DNA of 44,762 nt. Source: an uncultured Alphaproteobacteria bacterium. GTDB taxonomy: Bacteria; Pseudomonadota; Alphaproteobacteria; Rs-D84. Location of the stretch: the NCBI GenBank assembly GCA_946613195.1, contig CAMOFE010000003.1, positions 1 to 44,762 on the forward strand, written 5' to 3'. The notes beneath the pieces were generated by a model. It was not told where the DNA came from. It saw nothing but the letters and a program-made list of their open reading frames with translations, and ran no database searches. Numbering within the stretch: position 1 is the stretch's first letter; the number at the start of each line of letters is the position of its first letter. Shown here piece by piece: positions 14,768-23,981 of the stretch. Both the position numbers and the translations under genes were made by a program.

Positions 14768-15271
14768 ATGTTGCAAATGAAACTTTGTGGTGATTTGGTT
14801 TTGCGTGAAAAATGTACGCCCGTCTCTGATATTTCGGCGGATGTTTTGCACGCAATGGACGAAATGATACAAATGATGCGCGAACAAAATGGGGTTGGTA
14901 TGGCCGCCCCCCAGGTCGGCATTACACAAAGATTCCTGGTAATGATGGACCCAGATACCGAAACTATTTATAAAATGATAAACCCAAAAATTATATCACG
15001 CAGTGAAAAGACTGTTGTTATGGAAGAAGGATGTTTATCTGTACTGGGGGCTGATAATTTACCTGTATATTCACGTGTATCACGTCCAGAATCTGTAATC
15101 GTTGAATGGACAGACGAAAATGGTAATCCCCAAGGTGCAGAAATGTCTGGGCTGCCGGCGCGAATTGTGCAGCACGAAACAGACCATTTGGATGGAATTT
15201 TATTCATTGACTATTTGTCGCCTGTGCATAGAGAGATGGTTATGCGCAAAGTGCGGAGGCATAAAAAATGA
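14768..15271 (+). CDS. def: Peptide deformylase
   Basis: Removes the formyl group from new polypeptides (cytosol, metal-dependent). The three family motifs are present: GVGMAAPQVG (residues 42-51), EGCLSV and QHETDHLDG, with HETDH as the HExxH metal site and the Cys of EGCLS as third ligand. The length is 167 aa. The ATG at 14768 has AAGGA upstream; the earlier in-frame ATG gives a non-family extension. The stop overlaps the fmt start by 4 nt. def and fmt form a functional pair that removes and adds the formyl group. Confidence 0.96.
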   Translation: MLQMKLCGDLVLREKCTPVSDISADVLHAMDEMIQMMREQNGVGMAAPQVGITQRFLVMMDPDTETIYKMINPKIISRSEKTVVMEEGCLSVLGADNLPVYSRVSRPESVIVEWTDENGNPQGAEMSGLPARIVQHETDHLDGILFIDYLSPVHREMVMRKVRRHKK

Positions 15272-16080
15272 AACTGGTATTAATGGGAACAAACGCATTT
15301 GTTGTTCCTGTGTTTGATAACCTGGCACACCAGCATGATATCATCGCGGTATTTACGCGCGCACCAAAACCGGCGGGGCGCAAACAAGTTTTAACAAAAT
15401 CGCCTGTGCATATTTGGGCAGAATCGTGCGGATTACCGATATACACATCAATCAAAGATTTTGATAAAATCAATTCTGAAATTGACCATATTGTTGTGAT
15501 TTCATATGGTGTAATTTTGCGTGAAAATGTATTAAATGCTGCACCTTGTATAAACATTCACCCCAGTGATTTGCCAAAATATCGTGGACCATCACCCATA
15601 CGCACTGCGATTTATAATGGCGATAAAAAATCTGCGGTGTGTTTAATGAAAATGAATAATGATATGGATGCAGGGGATATAATTTTACGTCAAGAATTTA
15701 ATATTGGTGAAAATGATACAAATGAAATTATTGAATCGCGTGTATCTGAAATTGCAACAGATATATTAAATGAATACTTACAAAACCCATCTGCGCATAT
15801 TGCCACACCCCAGATTGGCACGCCGACATACACAAAAAAATTCACAGGCACAGATGAAATAATTGATTGGTCGCGTGGCGCAGATGCAATACATAACCAG
15901 ATTCGTGCATTGGGTGCGGGTCGTACAAAAATAAATGGCATAGATGTTAAAATACTGGAAACAAAAATTGAAAACGGGGAATTAAAAATTGTAAAAATTC
16001 AACCCAGTGGTAAAAAAACAATGGATTGGAAAAGTTTTGTAAACGGTCTGCGTGGCGCAGAAATAAAATTCGGTGAATAA
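15268..16080 (+). CDS. fmt: Methionyl-tRNA formyltransferase (short form)
   Basis: Formylates initiator Met-tRNA with 10-formyl-THF. The Rossmann-like catalytic domain carries INIHPSDLPKYRGPSPI (Asn and His catalytic) and the MDAGDI segment with the catalytic Asp. At 270 aa it is about 40 residues shorter than the usual ~310. The missing part falls in the C-terminal OB-like domain, where the segment between the ILETK strand and the PSGKK motif is very short. It overlaps def by 4 nt and truA by 1 nt (TAATG), giving a tightly coupled def-fmt-truA operon. Confidence 0.93.
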   Translation: MKLVLMGTNAFVVPVFDNLAHQHDIIAVFTRAPKPAGRKQVLTKSPVHIWAESCGLPIYTSIKDFDKINSEIDHIVVISYGVILRENVLNAAPCINIHPSDLPKYRGPSPIRTAIYNGDKKSAVCLMKMNNDMDAGDIILRQEFNIGENDTNEIIESRVSEIATDILNEYLQNPSAHIATPQIGTPTYTKKFTGTDEIIDWSRGADAIHNQIRALGAGRTKINGIDVKILETKIENGELKIVKIQPSGKKTMDWKSFVNGLRGAEIKFGE

Positions 16081-16859
16081 TGACACGATACTTGGTGCAT
16101 CTTGAATATGACGGAACAAATTTAATTGGATGGCAACAAAATCGCCAGGGACCGTCTGTGCAATCATTGTTGTGTGATGCAATACAGGCATTTTGTGGTA
16201 CGCGCGTATTGCCTGTTGCCGCCGGTCGCACAGATGCCGGCGTGCATGCGATTGCGATGCCTGTACATTTTGATTTAGAAAACAACGCAGATGCGACAAC
16301 TGTTATGCGCGCATTGAATTTTTATCTGAATGATAAACCTGTATCTGTTTTAGATTGCGTTGTTGTGCCCGATGATTTTAATGCGCGTTTTGATTGTGTG
16401 CAACGGAAATACAAGTATGTTGTGTTAAATCGTTCTGCGAAACCTGTATTAAATGCAAATCGTGTTTGGTGGGTCCCACAAAAAATAAATATGCGCAAGA
16501 TGCGAATCGCCGGGACACAAATGGTTGGTACACACGATTTTACCAGTTTTCGTGCCACACAATGCCAGGCAAAAAGTCCAATAAAAACATTGGATGAATG
16601 CAAAATCACAAAACACGGCGATGAAATAATTTTTGAGTTTTATGCACGTTCTTTCTTGCATCACCAGGTAAGAAATATGGTTGGCACATTGGTGCAAATT
16701 GGTACAGGTCATCCGTACGACATAAACGAAATCTTTGATGCGCGCAATCGTCGCGCGGCGGGCGTAACTGCGCCGGCATGTGGTTTATATTTTATTGCGG
16801 GGCATTATGCCAACGGCGATTGTGTGGAACATAACGAATCGTCCCTCTTGGGTAAATAA
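16080..16859 (+). CDS. truA: tRNA pseudouridine(38-40) synthase TruA
   Basis: Makes pseudouridine in the anticodon arm of tRNAs. The catalytic motif is AAGRTDAGVHA (residues 47-57) with Asp52. The C-terminal SFLHHQVRNMVGTL block is also typical. At 259 aa it has the standard length. The ATG shares its A with the fmt stop. The last 68 nt overlap the 3' end of comEC on the other strand, so the two mRNAs are antisense at their ends. Confidence 0.96.
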   Translation: MTRYLVHLEYDGTNLIGWQQNRQGPSVQSLLCDAIQAFCGTRVLPVAAGRTDAGVHAIAMPVHFDLENNADATTVMRALNFYLNDKPVSVLDCVVVPDDFNARFDCVQRKYKYVVLNRSAKPVLNANRVWWVPQKINMRKMRIAGTQMVGTHDFTSFRATQCQAKSPIKTLDECKITKHGDEIIFEFYARSFLHHQVRNMVGTLVQIGTGHPYDINEIFDARNRRAAGVTAPACGLYFIAGHYANGDCVEHNESSLLGK

Positions 16860-18735
16860 CAAACCCATTACGCAATATTTTATGATTACACGAATCTGAA
16901 TCTATATCAAAGTACGACACAATATAGTCAATGTTTTCATCACGACAAAAATCAACTATGTTTTTAGACAATGGAACAAATTTCTGAATATATGCGATGG
17001 TAAATTTATCTGTTTTGTAAATATGCACACCTTTATCTGGACGGCGACGAATGTTTTGTGTGCTTGGGATTTCTCTATTTATTCTTTTCCATGTATCAAA
17101 TGTAAAATAGTGATTTGATGCGCGTGCTTTATTAAATTCCAGTTTACCATCATATACAAATCCAACCAGTTCATGGTCATCAGTTGCATAAAACACAGGA
17201 CGTGGCGATAACAATGTTGTTAGCACAGATAAAATCACACATCCTGAAAATATTATATAATTTACTTTGTGTTTATTAAACAGATTAAAAATAATTATCG
17301 CCAGTCCAAAAATAATTAACCCTATTGCCAATGTTGAAATATGTGGCATTGCGATATTTGCACCAGGAATATTCGCAATCCATTGTGCGATTTGTAATGC
17401 GACAGAATAAACATACCCAGCCCCAGATAATAAAAAATTTAATCCAAATACAGAAAACAATGTACCAATCATAACCATTGGCATAATTAAAAATGAAAAT
17501 ATTGGAACCAGAATTAAATTTCCAAGTAATCCATAAATCGGAAAAGAATAAAAATTTGCAATAATAAAAACAGATGTGAACATTGTTGCAACAACAGTTG
17601 TTAAAACCACAGACCATATACCGCGCAAAATTTTATTGTTCGGCATCTTTGGGTTGTAAACAGTCCACAACCACACTAAACCATAAATTGCCGCAAAAGA
17701 TAACTGAAAGCCTGCCTGGACAATATAATGCGGATTAAATAAAAACAGTGCAATAAATACGATGCTAACGTTTCTTAATGATATTGCACTTCGTCCAATA
17801 ATTAGTGCGGCAAATATTAATGATGCCATTAAAAATGCACGCCATGTTGAAACCGCACCGCCAGATAACAATACATAAAACAATAAACCACACCATGCAC
17901 ATATTGTCGCGACCTTGCGGGCGGGTACGCGTCGTGTGATGTATGGAATACAACGACATAATAAATAGAATATTGCGAACAACCAGCCGCCAACCAGTGT
18001 TGTATGAAAACCGCTGATTGCCCATATGTGTCCGATACCAGCGGTTGTCCAAACTGTGCTGTCATCTGTTGGTACTGATTTTTTATAACCTAAAACCAGA
18101 CTGTCTGTTAAAAAAGAATTTGCGCGCATATGTAACCAATTGCGAATATAATTCATATCTTTAACAGGTGCAGATTCAATAACATTAAAAGAATCAATAT
18201 ACCCTGTGGCAGTAATGCCATTAAAATATGCCCACCGCGCATAATCAAATGTTTCTGGGGCGTCCATACCGCAGGGGCGATATATACCAATTGTTGCGCT
18301 GATTTTATCGCCTGGGGTGGGGCTGGCTGTATCATCTGGTACGGTTAATCGCACAATCGCATTTTGTTCAGAATCTATTTGTAATTCGCGCATTGGTACA
18401 TATAAATACAAACGTGTCTTGTCAGTCGTGTAATCAATATTCTGAACAGTACCAGTTACTGTTAAATCGTGCATATTATGTGTAATTTGTGGTGTTGCGA
18501 TGTGTGCTGTAAATGCAGATGCATAAAACATACCAAACGCAAATAACGAAATTACGCGCCCCAGTACATGTACACGCGGCATTACAGATATCGCACCAGA
18601 TAACAAAGCGAACAATAACGGAAAAATAAAACCAGGTTCGTATGGCAACGAAAAATACACAGACGCGCCGAACGCCAAAATAAGCGGCGACCACAAAAAT
18701 AAATTTTTCTTGAAATTATTCCAGATACCACGCAT
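16792..18735 (-). CDS. comEC: ComEC/Rec2-family DNA uptake channel
   Basis: An inner-membrane channel for transforming ssDNA. The N-terminal spans (about 12-80) are followed by an OB-like periplasmic domain (85-190) and the competence domain with HIWAISGFHTTLVGG, the SGGAVSTWRAFLMAS segment and GFQLSFAAIYG, then further spans to about residue 500. The C-terminal ~140 residues are soluble, but I see no HxHxDH metal motif, so the metallo-beta-lactamase nuclease domain is degenerate or absent. It starts 9 nt after the RNHCP gene, as the third gene of a gapR-RNHCP-comEC unit. comF is also in the window (28255). Confidence 0.88.
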   Translation of the reverse strand: MRGIWNNFKKNLFLWSPLILAFGASVYFSLPYEPGFIFPLLFALLSGAISVMPRVHVLGRVISLFAFGMFYASAFTAHIATPQITHNMHDLTVTGTVQNIDYTTDKTRLYLYVPMRELQIDSEQNAIVRLTVPDDTASPTPGDKISATIGIYRPCGMDAPETFDYARWAYFNGITATGYIDSFNVIESAPVKDMNYIRNWLHMRANSFLTDSLVLGYKKSVPTDDSTVWTTAGIGHIWAISGFHTTLVGGWLFAIFYLLCRCIPYITRRVPARKVATICAWCGLLFYVLLSGGAVSTWRAFLMASLIFAALIIGRSAISLRNVSIVFIALFLFNPHYIVQAGFQLSFAAIYGLVWLWTVYNPKMPNNKILRGIWSVVLTTVVATMFTSVFIIANFYSFPIYGLLGNLILVPIFSFLIMPMVMIGTLFSVFGLNFLLSGAGYVYSVALQIAQWIANIPGANIAMPHISTLAIGLIIFGLAIIIFNLFNKHKVNYIIFSGCVILSVLTTLLSPRPVFYATDDHELVGFVYDGKLEFNKARASNHYFTFDTWKRINREIPSTQNIRRRPDKGVHIYKTDKFTIAYIQKFVPLSKNIVDFCRDENIDYIVSYFDIDSDSCNHKILRNGFVIYPRGTIRYVPHNRRWHNAPQ

Positions 18736-18744
18736 ACAATTTTT

Positions 18745-19059
18745 TTATTTCCCGAATATGAAAGATGAATCCGCGGTTAATGCAATTATAACATCAATAT
18801 TATCGTTGTCTGTTGTGTGTTGGCGAATTGTTTTGCCACAGGTTTCGCATTTATGAGTAATTATAAAACCGCCGTGGGATGGTTCTGCGGAAATTGGGCG
18901 CATCATACCGCCACAATTTGATGCACGATCGCCTGGGTTATTGTCAACATGCCGCGACCATAAACATTCTGGGCAATGATTCGTATAACCGTTCCCTAAA
19001 ACAGTTGCGCCACAGTGGGCGCAACGAAAATCTTCAACTGTTTTTGTAAATTTTTTCAT
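18745..19059 (-). CDS. RNHCP-domain zinc-ribbon protein (104 aa)
   Basis: Matches the RNHCP domain family (PF12647), small zinc-binding proteins of unknown role. The N-terminal ribbon C-x2-C at residues 13-16 is followed by the family signature NHCPECLWSRHVDNNPGDR (27-45) and a second pair KCETCGK (70-76). There is no signal peptide. It sits between gapR and comEC with 9-nt gaps on both sides, so it belongs to their operon. Confidence 0.9.
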   Translation of the reverse strand: MKKFTKTVEDFRCAHCGATVLGNGYTNHCPECLWSRHVDNNPGDRASNCGGMMRPISAEPSHGGFIITHKCETCGKTIRQHTTDNDNIDVIIALTADSSFIFGK

Positions 19060-19068
19060 ATCACAAAA

Positions 19069-19317
19069 TTACAACCCCAATGCGTTGCGATACATCTGGG
19101 TTAATTCGTCTGCTTCGTCCAATTCATCAGGGTCCAGTTTGCGTAAACGTATCATTTGGCGAATATATTTTGGGTCAAATCCTGCTGATTTTGCCTCGCT
19201 ATATATTTCCTTGATGTCCGCAGCAATCGCCGCAGTTTCTTCGTTTAGTTTTTCAATTCTTTGGATAATGGTCAGCAATTGTTCATTATCAATTGCACCG
19301 TGGTTTGCATTTTTCAT
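19069..19317 (-). CDS. gapR: GapR-family nucleoid-associated protein (DUF2312)
   Basis: An 82-aa helical protein matching the alphaproteobacterial GapR/DUF2312 family, which binds overtwisted AT-rich DNA ahead of polymerases and helps topoisomerases. The core RIEKLNEETAAIAADIKEIY (residues 20-39) and KSAGFDPKYIRQMIRLRK (43-60) fits the family closely. An AGGGG-like site lies before the ATG. It is first in the operon with the RNHCP gene and comEC. It is a strong lineage marker for Alphaproteobacteria. Confidence 0.92.
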   Translation of the reverse strand: MKNANHGAIDNEQLLTIIQRIEKLNEETAAIAADIKEIYSEAKSAGFDPKYIRQMIRLRKLDPDELDEADELTQMYRNALGL

Positions 19318-19398
19318 CCCTGTTTTCCCCTTGTTTACTTTACGACTTTATGATATACAATTAAATATTAAAATCAAGAAAAACCACAGGTGGAATTT

Positions 19399-20769
19399 AT
19401 GAATAAGGTTACAAAAATTATTGCGTCAATCGGCCCCAGTTGTTCCGATAAGAAAACATTGTCTAAAATGATTGCGGGTGGTGTAAATATATGCAGACTG
19501 AATTTTAGTCACGATACAGGCAATACCCAGGGTAAAAAAATTGATACTATTCGTAAAATATCGCATGATTTAGGGATGCCTGTGGCAATTATGATTGACC
19601 TGCAAGGGCCGAAACATAGAATCGGAAACTTCCAAACCGAAGATAAATATAAATTAACCCCTGGGCAAAAATTTACATTTGATGATGACAGCACCCCAGG
19701 CGATGGGACACGTGTTCAATTGCCTGATTCTGATGTGTTAAAATCATTACGCCCAGGTGAACGGATTTTGTTAAATGATGGTAAAATTGAAATGCAGGTT
19801 GATGAGGTGAATAAACACAGCGCAACTGCAACTGTTATACGCGGAACTGAAATTTGGTCGCGTCGCGGATTTAATTTGCCGGACACAAACCTGGAAACCC
19901 CGATATTAACTGATAAAGACCGCGCAGATTTAGAATACGCAATTACAAAATCACCAGATTTTGTTGCCGTATCTTTTGTTCAACGTGCCACAGATATCGC
20001 CACCGTACGCGACTTTATCACAGAACGCACATCTGCCCCGATAAAGATTGTCGCAAAAATAGAACGTATGAATGCGGTTGAAAATATATCTGATATTGCA
20101 TCTGCTGCGGATGCAATAATGATTGCACGTGGCGATTTGGCAATAGAGGCGCCTTTTGAGCAAGTGCCAGCCATTTCCCGACACATAATTCGTGAATGCA
20201 GAAAATTAAATCGGCCTGTGATTATGGCAACACAAATGTTGTCATCTATGGTTGATAACGAATTTCCAACCCGTGCTGAAATCAGCGATGTTGCCAATGC
20301 GGCATATCTGCGTACAGATTCGGCTATGACATCCGAAGAAACAACAATCGGTCAAAATCCTGTAAATGTTATTGAAACCATGGCAAAGATACTATCGTTT
20401 TCGGATAATGATGCCATTGCAAACCCGTATGATTGGTCGCGTGCATCTGATATGCCTGAAAATGACTGGTCGCGCAGTGTGTCTTCAATGGCGTACTTGA
20501 ACAAAGCCGCGGCGATTATTGTGTTTGCACGCGACACAGATGCCGCGACACAAATATCGTGTCGTCGTCCAGATATACCAATTATTGCGATATGTAATGA
20601 TGAAATAATTGCAAATCAGTTATGCTTACCGCGTGGGGTGTTTCCAATATTTAACACGCAATTATTCGCAACCCGTGATGCGTTTAACGCGGCACGCATA
20701 TTTGGTATAAATAATGGTAAACTGGTAATCGTTGATGAAGAAAAAGTAAGTTTGCGAACCGTTGAATAA
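19399..20769 (+). CDS. pyk: Pyruvate kinase
   Basis: Converts PEP and ADP to pyruvate and ATP (cytosol). Motifs are the N-terminal KIIASIGPSC, the ICRLNFSH substrate block, DLQGPKHRIG, KIERMNAVEN with the catalytic Lys, the IMIARGDLAIE segment and a PVIMATQML block. At 456 aa it is near normal length. I choose the ATG at 19399, which has AGGTGG upstream; a GTG nine bases earlier is possible. The allosteric C-terminal domain is present. The PPDK at 3627 catalyses the opposing reaction. Confidence 0.96.
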   Translation: MNKVTKIIASIGPSCSDKKTLSKMIAGGVNICRLNFSHDTGNTQGKKIDTIRKISHDLGMPVAIMIDLQGPKHRIGNFQTEDKYKLTPGQKFTFDDDSTPGDGTRVQLPDSDVLKSLRPGERILLNDGKIEMQVDEVNKHSATATVIRGTEIWSRRGFNLPDTNLETPILTDKDRADLEYAITKSPDFVAVSFVQRATDIATVRDFITERTSAPIKIVAKIERMNAVENISDIASAADAIMIARGDLAIEAPFEQVPAISRHIIRECRKLNRPVIMATQMLSSMVDNEFPTRAEISDVANAAYLRTDSAMTSEETTIGQNPVNVIETMAKILSFSDNDAIANPYDWSRASDMPENDWSRSVSSMAYLNKAAAIIVFARDTDAATQISCRRPDIPIIAICNDEIIANQLCLPRGVFPIFNTQLFATRDAFNAARIFGINNGKLVIVDEEKVSLRTVE

Positions 20770-20770
20770 A

Positions 20771-20796
20771 AAATCGCCCAAGTGGGCGATTTTTTA
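20771..20796. terminator. Bidirectional terminator between pyk and rpmH
   Basis: AAATCGCCC (20771-20779), loop AAGT, GGGCGATTT (20784-20792) with T-run; the A-run on the left serves rpmH on the minus strand. Confidence 0.85.
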
Positions 20797-20946
20797 ATTA
20801 ACAGCGGTTGCCGCCAGGCGTTTACGGCCCACAGCGCGACGCCGATTCAACACATCGCGTCCGCCCTTGGTTGCCATACGGGCACGAAAACCATGCGTAT
20901 TAACGCGACGTGTTTTAGATGGTTGATAAGTACGTTTTGTTGCCAT
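20794..20946 (-). CDS. rpmH: 50S ribosomal protein L34
   Basis: A 50-aa, very basic protein read on the minus strand. It starts [20 protein letters not shown] and continues with the [20 protein letters not shown] segment and a GRKRL end, the L34 pattern. An AAAAGGA site precedes the ATG. In most bacteria rpmH is followed by rnpA; here the next sequence downstream is the convergent pyk gene, so the usual pair is split. A terminator is shared with pyk. Confidence 0.97.
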   Translation of the reverse strand: MATKRTYQPSKTRRVNTHGFRARMATKGGRDVLNRRRAVGRKRLAATAVN

Positions 20947-20968
20947 AATAAAATCCTTTTGTGCGACT

Positions 20969-20997
20969 ATTTAACCATACGTTTTTATAAAACGCAA
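20969..20997 (-). promoter_or_regulatory. Promoter of rpmH
   Basis: On the minus strand TTGCGT (20997-20992), a 17-nt spacer and TTAAAT (20974-20969). The remaining gap up to the gyrA promoter (about 21000-21177) shows no gene that I can support. Confidence 0.45.
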
Positions 20998-21177
20998 CCT
21001 TTTTATTTAGATTTTACTAAACCTGTCTTTTTTAATACCTCTATGAACAGATAGTAAATAAACAACGCATAAAATAAACGCCATAATGGTAAAAACATAG
21101 TATTTAGCCTTTTCTTGTGTGTTTTTTATGTTATCACAAAGTGTGGTTTTGTCAATGCATTTTTTTGGCTTTAATAC

Positions 21178-21207
21178 TTGACCCTGGGGTTGATTTTTTG
21201 CTATGTT
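21178..21207 (+). promoter_or_regulatory. Promoter of gyrA
   Basis: TTGACC (21178-21183), an 18-nt spacer and TATGTT (21202-21207), 33 nt before the ATG. Confidence 0.45.
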
Positions 21208-21239
21208 TGGCTTGTTAAAAAACAGGGGAAAAGCAAGAT

Positions 21240-23954
21240 ATGTCCGAAATAATCAATTCTAGTGAAATAAACGAAATTAAAATACCGACTTCGTCAATAG
21301 AGCATGAGATGCGTACCAGTTTTCTGGACTATGCGATGTCGGTTATTGTTGACCGTGCGCTGCCGGATGTGCGCGATGGGTGTAAACCTGTGCATCGCCG
21401 CATTTTGTATGTTATGAATGATGTTGCGCCGGCGACCAAGCCAACTGTTAAATCTGCGCGTATTGTGGGTGATGTGATGGGTAAATACCATCCCCACGGC
21501 GACAGTTCTATATACGAGGCGATGGTCCGTATGGGTCAAGACTTTTCCATGGGTGAAATGTTAGTCCAGGGTCAGGGTAACTTTGGGTCGCGAGATGGGG
21601 ATAAGGCCGCGGCCATGCGTTATACCGAGGCTCGATTGTCCAAACTGGGCGCATCACTCATGGAAGATATGGATAAAGACACTGTGGATTGGCAACCTAA
21701 CTTTGATGGTACATTGCAAGAACCTGTGGTGTTGCCAACCAAGTTTCCTAATTTCTTGGTAAATGGTGGTTCAGGTATTGCGGTTGGTATGGCAACAAAT
21801 GTTCCAACATATAACCTGGGTGAAATTTGTAATGGTATTTTGGCAATTCTGGATAATCGTAACTTATCAGATGATGAATTGTTTACAATTATCCCGGGGC
21901 CTGATTTCCCAACAGGCGCAACGATTATGGGGCGTGCTGGTGCGTACAAAGCGCACACCACAGGTCGTGGTTCAATAATCGTTCGTGCAAAAACGCATAT
22001 GGAAACATTTCATGATCATCCTGTAATTATTGTTGATGAAATTCCATACCAAGTGAATAAAGCACAAATGATTGTGAAAATTGCGGAACTGGCCAAAGAA
22101 AAACGCATAGAAGGTATTTCTGAAATTCGTGACGAATCGTCCAAAGAAGGTTTACGAATTGTTATTGAGTTAAAACGCGATGCGATTGCGGATGTTGTAC
22201 TGAATCATTTGTTCCAGTACACAGAAATGCAAACTAATTTTCCTGTGAATATGATGGCATTGAATCGTGGACGACCAATGTTGTTCAATGTTCGTGGCGT
22301 TTTAGATGCGTTTATTGAATTCCGCGAAGAAGTTATTCGTCGTCGCACAATTTTTGACCTGAACAAGGCACGTGCGCGCGCGCATACATTGCTGGGGCTG
22401 TCGGTTGCTGTTGGAAATCTGGACGAAGTTATTGAATTGATAAAATCGTCTGCCAGTCCCGAAGATGCCAGAAATGCATTGGTGTCGCGTGGTTGGCGTG
22501 CATCAGATATTGAGTCATATATTCAATTAATTGATGATCCAAATACAGAATACAAAGATGGTATGTTCTTTATGTCCGAAGACCAGGCGCGCGCAATCTT
22601 GGAATTGCAACTGCATCGTTTGACAGGATTGGAACGCGACAAACTGCATAATGATTTAACAGAATTGGGTGCAACTATTCGTGATTTGTTGGACATATTG
22701 GGTTCGCACGAACGCATTATACAAATAATTCGTGATGAAACAACCGCGGTACGCGATAATTGGGCATCACCCAGACGTACAGAAATTTCTGATGCAGAAA
22801 TTGATATTGATATAGAAGATTTAATTGCGCGCGAAGATATGGTTGTAACTGTTACAAACACGGGATATATCAAACGTGTTGCGCTGGATACATATCGCGC
22901 ACAAAAACGCGGTGGCAAAGGGCGCAATGCCATGACAACCAAGGATGATGATTATGTGGTCCAGGTGTTTGTTGCAAATACTCATACGCCATTGTTGTTC
23001 TTTTCATCCAAAGGGTTGTGTTATAAATTAAAAACATATAAATTACCCGAAGCCGCCGCTGCGGCCAAGGGACGCCCGCTGGTGAATTTATTGCCATTAT
23101 CAAATGGTGAAACAATTACCGCTATTTTGCCGGTTGCGGACGAAGATGTTGAACGCGTAAAACAATCTGGCAAAGAACATTTCTTGATGTTTGCAACAGC
23201 ATCGGGCACGGTTCGCAGGAATCGTATGTCAGATTTTGATTCAATTCGCGCAAACGGTAAGATTGCGATGAAATTAGATGATGGCGACAGTTTAATTTCT
23301 GTTCTGCCGTGTAACGAAGACCAAGATGTTTATTTGGCGACATATCGTGGACGGTGCATACGATTCCCTGTGCCAGAAATTCGCGTATTTGCGGGGCGTA
23401 ATTCAACGGGTGTACGTGGAATTACATTGGGCAAAGACGACAGAATTATCGGTATGGCGATGCTGAATCATGGCGAAAGCGACAGCGCAATCCGCAGTGC
23501 ATATATCAAACAATCGCGTGCGGCGCGCCGTGCGGCAACCGGAATTGAAGAAGATGCCGGGGATACAGATGAAGAAACAACAACGGATGTTGTATTGTCT
23601 GATGAACAGATGCAGAAAATGGCAGATTCTGAACAATTCATTTTGACGATATCTGAAAATGGTTTTGGTAAGCGCACCAGTTCATACGAATATCGCACAA
23701 CACACCGTGGTGGTGGTGGATTTACAAACATTAAATTGGGTGGTAAGAACACGGCTGTTGCGGGTGCATTCCCAGTTGATTCTGACCATGATATAATTAT
23801 GGTAACAGATGGTGGAAAAATTATTCGTACCCCCGTGCACGATGTGCGTATTGCCGGACGCAGTACAGCAGGTGTAACATTATTCCGTACCGCTGAAAAT
23901 GAAAAGGTTGTATCTGCAATTTCCATCGCATCAGATGGTGATGAAGAAGAATAA
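21240..23954 (+). CDS. gyrA: DNA gyrase subunit A
   Basis: Subunit of type II topoisomerase that breaks and rejoins DNA. At 904 aa it is complete. The winged-helix/tower part has [18 protein letters not shown], the quinolone region [15 protein letters not shown] (Ser89, Glu93, a natural wild-type combination) and [11 protein letters not shown] with catalytic Tyr128. The C-terminal beta-pinwheel carries the gyrase box QKRGGKGR. An acidic insert (about residues 765-785, rich in Glu/Asp/Thr) is typical of alphaproteobacterial GyrA. The N-terminal 20 residues are variable. It is monocistronic with a bidirectional terminator. Confidence 0.98.
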   Translation: MSEIINSSEINEIKIPTSSIEHEMRTSFLDYAMSVIVDRALPDVRDGCKPVHRRILYVMNDVAPATKPTVKSARIVGDVMGKYHPHGDSSIYEAMVRMGQDFSMGEMLVQGQGNFGSRDGDKAAAMRYTEARLSKLGASLMEDMDKDTVDWQPNFDGTLQEPVVLPTKFPNFLVNGGSGIAVGMATNVPTYNLGEICNGILAILDNRNLSDDELFTIIPGPDFPTGATIMGRAGAYKAHTTGRGSIIVRAKTHMETFHDHPVIIVDEIPYQVNKAQMIVKIAELAKEKRIEGISEIRDESSKEGLRIVIELKRDAIADVVLNHLFQYTEMQTNFPVNMMALNRGRPMLFNVRGVLDAFIEFREEVIRRRTIFDLNKARARAHTLLGLSVAVGNLDEVIELIKSSASPEDARNALVSRGWRASDIESYIQLIDDPNTEYKDGMFFMSEDQARAILELQLHRLTGLERDKLHNDLTELGATIRDLLDILGSHERIIQIIRDETTAVRDNWASPRRTEISDAEIDIDIEDLIAREDMVVTVTNTGYIKRVALDTYRAQKRGGKGRNAMTTKDDDYVVQVFVANTHTPLLFFSSKGLCYKLKTYKLPEAAAAAKGRPLVNLLPLSNGETITAILPVADEDVERVKQSGKEHFLMFATASGTVRRNRMSDFDSIRANGKIAMKLDDGDSLISVLPCNEDQDVYLATYRGRCIRFPVPEIRVFAGRNSTGVRGITLGKDDRIIGMAMLNHGESDSAIRSAYIKQSRAARRAATGIEEDAGDTDEETTTDVVLSDEQMQKMADSEQFILTISENGFGKRTSSYEYRTTHRGGGGFTNIKLGGKNTAVAGAFPVDSDHDIIMVTDGGKIIRTPVHDVRIAGRSTAGVTLFRTAENEKVVSAISIASDGDEEE

Positions 23955-23981
23955 AAAAAGTCCGGCAATGCCGGACTTTTT
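23955..23981. terminator. Bidirectional terminator after gyrA
   Basis: AAGTCCGGC ending at 23966, loop AAT, GCCGGACTT from 23970, T-run to 23982; the A-run upstream also serves the convergent ABC permease gene. Confidence 0.85.

Noticed and set aside
21504-21518. Possible quinolone-resistance change in GyrA (Glu where E. coli has Asp87)
   Set aside because: Ser89 with Glu93 is the normal wild-type combination in many bacteria, for example Staphylococcus.
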